Of a stretch of DNA of 64,000 bases, positions 59,657-64,000 are shown one piece after another (position 1 is the stretch's first letter; each line of letters opens with the position of its first letter). Position numbers and translations under genes: made by a program. This DNA is from Paludibacteraceae bacterium (GTDB taxonomy: Bacteria; Bacteroidota; Bacteroidia; Bacteroidales; Paludibacteraceae), in the NCBI GenBank assembly GCA_024693065.1, contig JAILLP010000006.1, positions 1 to 64,000 of the forward strand, written 5' to 3'. The notes beneath the pieces were generated by a model. The model was not told the DNA's origin. It saw only the letters and a list, made by a program, of their open reading frames with translations, and searched no databases.

Positions 59657-60268
59657 ATGGATAATCCGTGTTCTTCGGTTCTTCTGGATAATGCCGTAAA
59701 GGAGTTTTCCAAGTTGCCTGGTATAGGGAAGAAAACAGCCTTAAGGTTGGTGTTGCATCTGTTGCGCCAGAGCAATGAGGATGTGGAGCAGTTCGGTAAT
59801 GCCTTCATAACACTAAGGAATGGTATTCGGTACTGTAAGGTTTGCCACAATATATCCGATTCGGAGATTTGTGGTATATGTGCGGATGAGCGGCGTGACG
59901 CTTCTCAAATTTGCGTCGTGGAGAACATCAACGAGGTGATCTCCATCGAAAACACCCAGCAGTTCCATGGCCTCTATCATGTACTAGGAGGCGTTATTTC
60001 CCCTATGGATGGTGTGGGGCCTTCCGATTTGGCGATCGATGAACTGATTGCCCGTTTGGAGGCTGGTGGCATAAAGGAGGTGATTCTGGCTTTAAGTCCG
60101 ACGATGGAGGGGGATACGACTAATTTTTACCTCTATAAGAAATTGGCTAAATATGAGGTGGAAATCACTACGATAGCTCGTGGTGTTTCTATCGGTGACG
60201 AACTTGAGTATGCGGACGAGGTGACGTTGGGACGTTCCATTCTGAACCGTACTCCCTATAAAATGTGA
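59657..60268 (+). CDS. recR: recombination protein RecR
   Basis: A 203-residue RecR: helix-hairpin-helix [20 protein letters not shown] (about 13-32), the C4 zinc finger [16 protein letters not shown] (about 58-73), a Toprim domain ([35 protein letters not shown]) and the C-terminal [21 protein letters not shown]. RecR clamps DNA with RecO/RecF to load RecA at gaps. A membrane-protein gene follows after 21 nt. Confidence 0.96.
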   Translation: MDNPCSSVLLDNAVKEFSKLPGIGKKTALRLVLHLLRQSNEDVEQFGNAFITLRNGIRYCKVCHNISDSEICGICADERRDASQICVVENINEVISIENTQQFHGLYHVLGGVISPMDGVGPSDLAIDELIARLEAGGIKEVILALSPTMEGDTTNFYLYKKLAKYEVEITTIARGVSIGDELEYADEVTLGRSILNRTPYKM

Positions 60269-60289
60269 TTATTATTTAATACAGATACC

Positions 60290-60742
60290 ATGGATTGGGT
60301 AAAAAAATTAACGGTTGCTTTTTGGAGCATTGTGGTTGTTGTGTTGATCGCTGTCGCTTGGGCGTTCTTTCTATACAAGGGCATGACGGTTGTGAACGAC
60401 CAGTCTGATAGGATTATTGGCGAGTCTATCGCTATTCTCACCATGCTTTTGGGTATACCGCTCTCCCTTTATCTATATCATGTCTATACGAAGGATAAAT
60501 TGCCGAAGGAGAAGGATGAGAAGCAGATAATCAGGCATATCGTAAAATGGTTTCTGCTGCGTATAGGTGTTGTTGTATTGGCCTTGTCGCTGAATTTCAT
60601 TGCCTTTGTCTCTTTCGGTTCACAATCCGCCTTTTTGTGCGTGGTGATCTGTCTGATTTTCCTTGTCTTTTTTTGTAGGCCGAACCGTGACGACCTCACT
60701 TTCATGTCGAAAAACCATCAAGAGGAGAACCCATGCGAATAG
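60290..60742 (+). CDS. membrane protein, unknown function
   Basis: A 150-residue protein with about four hydrophobic segments (residues 8-29, 46-63, 85-106 and 110-129) and a charged loop (TKDKLPKEKDEKQ). No family recognised. It begins 21 nt after recR and overlaps the following hydrolase gene by 10 nt; the latter's Shine-Dalgarno AGAGGAG lies in its last codons, so the two are translationally linked. Confidence 0.65.
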   Translation: MDWVKKLTVAFWSIVVVVLIAVAWAFFLYKGMTVVNDQSDRIIGESIAILTMLLGIPLSLYLYHVYTKDKLPKEKDEKQIIRHIVKWFLLRIGVVVLALSLNFIAFVSFGSQSAFLCVVICLIFLVFFCRPNRDDLTFMSKNHQEENPCE

Positions 60743-61203
60743 CGGTGGATTTTGACGGCACGATCGTCGAGAATTGTTTCCCTGAGATTGGGGAAGAACG
60801 CCCTTTTGCGGTGGATGTCTTGAAGAAGTTCCAGAAGGAGCAGCATCATGTGCTGATATTATGGACGGTCAGGAGCGGCGCATATCTCGACGAGGCGCTG
60901 AAGTGGTGCGAGGAGCGTGGATTGGTGTTCGATGCGGTCAACACGCATTATTTCGAGGAGGGGGAGCCCGACTCTTCTGCCTCTTTTTCCTGCAAGGTGA
61001 ATGCCCATCTCTTCATCGACGACCGAAATTTGGGTGGAGTGCCGGATTGGACGACCATCTACCGTCAGGTGACGGAAGGGAAAGCCTTTTCTATGATAAT
61101 CCCGGAACGGAAGGAGAATAAGCGGCTCCCGAAGAATATCTTTATCCGTTTCGGCGAATGGTTTGAGAAAGTCAGACAAGAGGTCAATGCGAGGAAACAT
61201 TAA
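60733..61203 (+). CDS. HAD-superfamily phosphatase (small, cap-less)
   Basis: A 156-residue HAD protein. The nucleophile motif is VDFDGTIVEN (residues 5-14), motif II Thr in LILWTVRSG and the acidic motif IV in HLFIDDRNLGG. The short length with no cap domain suggests action on a large substrate or a small nucleotide; close Bacteroides relatives are described as phosphatases or pyrophosphatases of uncertain physiology. A good Shine-Dalgarno (AGAGGAG, 60721-60727) fixes ATG 60733. Third gene of the recR run. Confidence 0.85.
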   Translation: MRIAVDFDGTIVENCFPEIGEERPFAVDVLKKFQKEQHHVLILWTVRSGAYLDEALKWCEERGLVFDAVNTHYFEEGEPDSSASFSCKVNAHLFIDDRNLGGVPDWTTIYRQVTEGKAFSMIIPERKENKRLPKNIFIRFGEWFEKVRQEVNARKH

Positions 61204-61265
61204 TTGGGCGTTTCCGTACATTTTTCCCTAATTTTCCATTGAATATTACTGAACAATTATGTTGC

Positions 61266-62576
61266 CTATTCTATTGAAAAGATGTAGGCTTGACGTGTCG
61301 TACCCTCGATTCTGAACCTGTTGTCCGCTCGCTCTCCTACTATCCATATAATTTCTCCGTCGGCGTTGGTCAGAACCCATGTGTTTTCCTTTTTTGTCTG
61401 CGAATAGTGGTTGTCGATAAAGAAATCACTGGTCTTCTTACGTCCTTTCATGCCGAATGGATAGAAGTAATCTCCTGATTTGCTGATTCTTAGTTGTAGT
61501 GGAAAGGAAATCTTGTCACAATCCACGTAACAAGTCTGTTTTTCCTTCCTGATGACTAGTTTTTCGGCGGAAATCTGGTCGATTTTCAGCCGGATGGGCA
61601 GATTTTTCACGTCATCGGGGTCCTTGATTGTGTAGGAACCCTCACTCTTTTTTTGGATGGGCACTATCTCCCACTCTGTCCTTTCGCAACGCAATTCGTA
61701 TTGGTTGGAGAGGAAATGTTTCCCTGTGCCGTCCATCCCCAAACGGAGCATTTTTTTCACGACGTCGGATGAGAAACCGAAAGGACTCAGCGTTTCGTAT
61801 AGGATGAATTCGCTGTCGGGGTTGGAAAGAATGTTTTGTTTGGGTATTGTCCATCCGTTGCCATGCTGGATTATCCCTGTGAGGGCTGAAAGTTGGTTCG
61901 ACACGAATCGTTCTGCCATGTGTAGGTGCGAGATGGTCTGCATCATGTTCTGTCGGAAGGCAGGATTGATCTGTTCCAGCATTGGAATGACCTGATTCCT
62001 GAATTTGTTCCGCAAATAGACGCTTTCGAAGTTCGTGGAATCGTCCACATACGATAATCCCTGCTCCTCTATGTATTCGAGGATATCTTTCTTGGTGAAT
62101 CCGAGCAACGGTCTGATGATATCTCCCTGTACTTTTTTGATGCCGGACAATCCTTTGAGTCCAGTACCCCTGGAGAGGTTGATCAGGAAGGTTTCGATGC
62201 TGTCGTCCGCATGATGGGCCACCGCAATGTAGTCCGCCTTTACCCTCTCTTTCAGTTCCGCGAACCATTGGTAGCGCAAGTTTCTTGCCGCCATTTCTGT
62301 GGATATACTTTTGAGGGTTGCGTATTCGTTTGTGTTGAAATCGATTCGGAAGAAGGGAATTTTTCGCGCATTTGCTTGCGAATGTGCAAATTTAGAGTCA
62401 CGATTAGCCTCTTCGTTGCGAATATGGAAGTTACAATGTGCTGCAATGCACATATAGCCTTGTTTGTGCAACGAATCTAATAGCGTGATGGAGTCGGCTC
62501 CGCCGCTCAGTCCCACTATTATTTTCGCTCCTTTTGGTATAAGTTCGGCAAAGGAGCATTCCGATATTTTTCCCAT
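61266..62576 (-). CDS. tilS: tRNA(Ile)-lysidine synthase
   Basis: A 436-residue TilS, which converts C34 of the tRNA-Ile(CAT) anticodon to lysidine with ATP. N-terminal PP-loop VGLSGGADSITLL (21-33), HCNFHIRNEEANRDSKFA, VAHHADDSIETFLINLSRGTGLKGLSGI and RPLLGFTKKDILEYIE; the C-terminal domain is the TilS substrate-binding part (GDYFYPFGMKGRKKTSDFFIDNHY). It starts 12 nt after the nucleoside phosphorylase stop, so both are on one - strand transcript. Confidence 0.95.
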   Translation of the reverse strand: MGKISECSFAELIPKGAKIIVGLSGGADSITLLDSLHKQGYMCIAAHCNFHIRNEEANRDSKFAHSQANARKIPFFRIDFNTNEYATLKSISTEMAARNLRYQWFAELKERVKADYIAVAHHADDSIETFLINLSRGTGLKGLSGIKKVQGDIIRPLLGFTKKDILEYIEEQGLSYVDDSTNFESVYLRNKFRNQVIPMLEQINPAFRQNMMQTISHLHMAERFVSNQLSALTGIIQHGNGWTIPKQNILSNPDSEFILYETLSPFGFSSDVVKKMLRLGMDGTGKHFLSNQYELRCERTEWEIVPIQKKSEGSYTIKDPDDVKNLPIRLKIDQISAEKLVIRKEKQTCYVDCDKISFPLQLRISKSGDYFYPFGMKGRKKTSDFFIDNHYSQTKKENTWVLTNADGEIIWIVGERADNRFRIEGTTRQAYIFSIE

Positions 62577-62588
62577 CTTCTTCTATCT

Positions 62589-63461
62589 TCAAATTCTTTC
62601 CAATACAGTTTTAATGAGACCTTCCATTGTACCCTTGTATGAGGTGTTCATGCTTTTATCGACACGTCCGGCGATGATGCAGCAGACCGTCATGGCTTTA
62701 TGTCCCAACAGTTTCGCCATTCCTGCGACGGCGGAGCTTTCCATCTCGTAGTTGGTTATTTTTTCGCCATTGTAGTCGAACGACATGATTTTCTTGTTCA
62801 GTTCGGGGTCTGCCAAGGGGATGCGCACATATCTTCCTTGAGGGCCGTAGAAGCCAGGAGCGGAGATGGTCACGCCCATCACCATGTCTTTCCCGATACG
62901 GTCGACCAGTTCGTTGTCAGCCGAGACCACGTAAGGAATGCATAGTTTTTTCCTCCAATTGGTGTATTCGCAGAATTTGGACTCGAAATCCTCGTCTGTA
63001 ACGCCTTTCGGGAGGTCGTAGAATCGTAGCATGCCATCGAAGCCTATCGAGCGTTTAGAGACCACGTAAGAGCCCACAGGCGTGAAATCCTGCAGTCCTC
63101 CTGAAGTGCCGATTCTGACCATCGTCAGTGTGGTGTGGTGCTCCTTGACGCATCTGGTCTGGAAATCGATGTTTTTCAGTGCGTCCAGTTCGGTGACCAC
63201 AATGTCGATATTGTCCGTTCCGATGCCATGGGAGACGCAGGATATCCTCTTCCCCTTATGGAGGCCTGTGATCGTGTGGAATTCACGGCTTTGAACGTCA
63301 CATTCGATGCTGTCGAAGAAGGAAGCGACCATACTGACTCTTGTCGGGTCTCCCACCAAAATCACTGTGTCCGCCAGTTGCTCCGGCTTGATGTGAAGGT
63401 GGAATATGGAGCCGTCTTCGTTGATGATCAGTTCGGAAGGTGGTATTATTCTGTTTGGCAT
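62589..63461 (-). CDS. nucleoside phosphorylase (uridine phosphorylase-like)
   Basis: A 290-residue NP-I fold protein: VILVGDPTRVSMVASFFD (the phosphate-binding GDP-x-R), SCVSHGIGTDNIDIVVTEL, MVRIGTSGGLQ and YEMESSAVAGMAKLLG, whose Glu-Met-Glu binds ribose. It splits a nucleoside with phosphate in salvage; the base specificity (uridine rather than purine) is probable but unconfirmed. First gene of the unit with tilS. Confidence 0.85.
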   Translation of the reverse strand: MPNRIIPPSELIINEDGSIFHLHIKPEQLADTVILVGDPTRVSMVASFFDSIECDVQSREFHTITGLHKGKRISCVSHGIGTDNIDIVVTELDALKNIDFQTRCVKEHHTTLTMVRIGTSGGLQDFTPVGSYVVSKRSIGFDGMLRFYDLPKGVTDEDFESKFCEYTNWRKKLCIPYVVSADNELVDRIGKDMVMGVTISAPGFYGPQGRYVRIPLADPELNKKIMSFDYNGEKITNYEMESSAVAGMAKLLGHKAMTVCCIIAGRVDKSMNTSYKGTMEGLIKTVLERI

Positions 63462-63577
63462 AATCCTCTATTTTATGTTAAACCATTTTGACAATGGTGA
63501 ATTGAAAGAATTCACCTTCTACCAAAGATAATAAAGATTTTGTTTTTTCAAACGGGAAAGTCTTTTAAGTTATCCAC

Positions 63578-63612
63578 AAAAAAAAAGACACCGCTTCTCA
63601 CGAAGCAGTGTC
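63578..63612 (-). terminator. intrinsic terminator of aspS
   Basis: On the - strand GACACTGCTTC (63612-63602) pairs with GAAGCGGTGTC (63597-63587) with one G-T wobble or mismatch, loop of 4, then a run of nine T. It follows the aspS stop by 37 nt. Confidence 0.82.
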
Positions 63613-63649
63613 ACACAAAATAATAAAACTATGAATATATGGAAAATAT

Positions 63650-64000
63650 TTACAAATTTACTTTTAGGCAAAGCTCTTTCAATTGTGCTTCGTCTATTGC
63701 GGAAGGTGAATCTATCATCACATCTCTTCCCGCATTGTTTTTCGGGAAGGCGATGCAGTCGCGGATAGAATCCAATCCTGCCAACATGGATACGACACGG
63801 TCCAATCCGAAGGCAAGTCCTCCGTGAGGTGGCGCACCATATTTGAATGCGTTTATTAGGCAACCGAACTGATCCATTGCTTTTTCTTGGGTAAATCCAA
63901 GCAATTGGAACATCTTGTTCTGCAATTGGGAGTCGTGGATACGGATGGAACCTCCACCCAACTCCACGCCGTTCATCGCCAAGTCATAAGCATTTGCGCG
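63650..64000 (-). CDS. aspS: aspartyl-tRNA synthetase, C-terminal part
   Basis: The last 116 codons of AspRS; the start lies beyond the right edge. Visible are [51 protein letters not shown] (motif 3, read in pieces) and [26 protein letters not shown], which are typical of the bacterial-type enzyme. The GGLAFGLDR and the long FPK end separate it from asnS in this window. Confidence 0.95.
   Translation of the reverse strand, partial: RANAYDLAMNGVELGGGSIRIHDSQLQNKMFQLLGFTQEKAMDQFGCLINAFKYGAPPHGGLAFGLDRVVSMLAGLDSIRDCIAFPKNNAGRDVMIDSPSAIDEAQLKELCLKVNL

Noticed and set aside
63570-63578. Origin of replication (perfect DnaA box TTATCCACA)
   Set aside because: A single box next to the aspS terminator, without a cluster of boxes or dnaA/dnaN/gidA context.

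Overview
The window reads as chromosome of a Bacteroidota species, most likely order Bacteroidales. The evidence is the combination of type IX secretion (T9SS) C-terminal signals (25581-26957, 47192-49531), a TonB receptor coupled to a DUF4249 lipoprotein (13018-16262), DUF4301, DUF4419 and FISUMP proteins, promoters of the TTTG/TAnnTTTG type, and a largely housekeeping backbone. No plasmid, phage or complete IS element was seen.

Layout. Positions 1-8.8 kb are an accessory stretch on the + strand: an S1/P1-nuclease-like protein, a small membrane protein, an AbiH-type protein, an AAA/DUF4143 ATPase preceded by three 32-bp-phased repeats, a Fluc fluoride channel, a Sel1-repeat protein, a DUF4419 protein, another membrane protein and a zinc-knuckle protein. 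Copies of one palindromic repeat (stem GTAGAGACGCAA) separate these genes. From 8.8 to 27 kb there are small mixed-strand operons: PAP2 phosphatase with a SUMF1-like lipoprotein ending in 28 threonines, nfo, holA, the TonB/DUF4249 pair, DUF4301, a YhcC-type radical SAM protein, guaB, YhcH/rubrerythrin, an SDR, a LysM/outer-membrane pair and a T9SS cargo.

From 27 to 42.8 kb almost everything is on the - strand. A tight seven-gene run goes ftsK > lolA > trxB > 40-aa ORF > uvrA > tsaC > glycosyl-1-phosphate transferase, followed upstream by era > der, a GH5 glycanase and a PIN-PhoH protein; one + strand FISUMP gene sits inside near-identical AT-rich repeats. From 42.9 to 57.8 kb the + strand dominates: folC, three tandem tRNA-Val(TAC) genes, ispD, asnS, a beta-helix T9SS cargo, a steroid 5-alpha-reductase/Old Yellow Enzyme pair, a patatin, uvrD/pcrA and grpE-dnaJ (maf is on the - strand). 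From 57.8 to 64 kb come an XRE regulator with a 1.2-kb AT-rich upstream region full of TTACA-N2-TGTAA boxes, recR with two small genes, tilS with a nucleoside phosphorylase, and the end of aspS.

The observations I consider most worth following are: (1) the two-gene operon 49816-51854, whose first product carries the catalytic Glu/Tyr and C-terminal signature of eukaryotic steroid 5-alpha-reductases and whose partner is an OYE-family enzyme, suggesting A-ring reduction of bile acids or steroids; (2) an IMP dehydrogenase that from memory is colinear with the Tritrichomonas foetus enzyme down to residue numbering; (3) the operator-like box cluster upstream of the XRE gene; (4) the phased repeats in front of the DUF4143 ATPase; (5) the palindromic repeat family that appears to have altered neighbouring genes. 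None of these is proven to be a new system from sequence alone.
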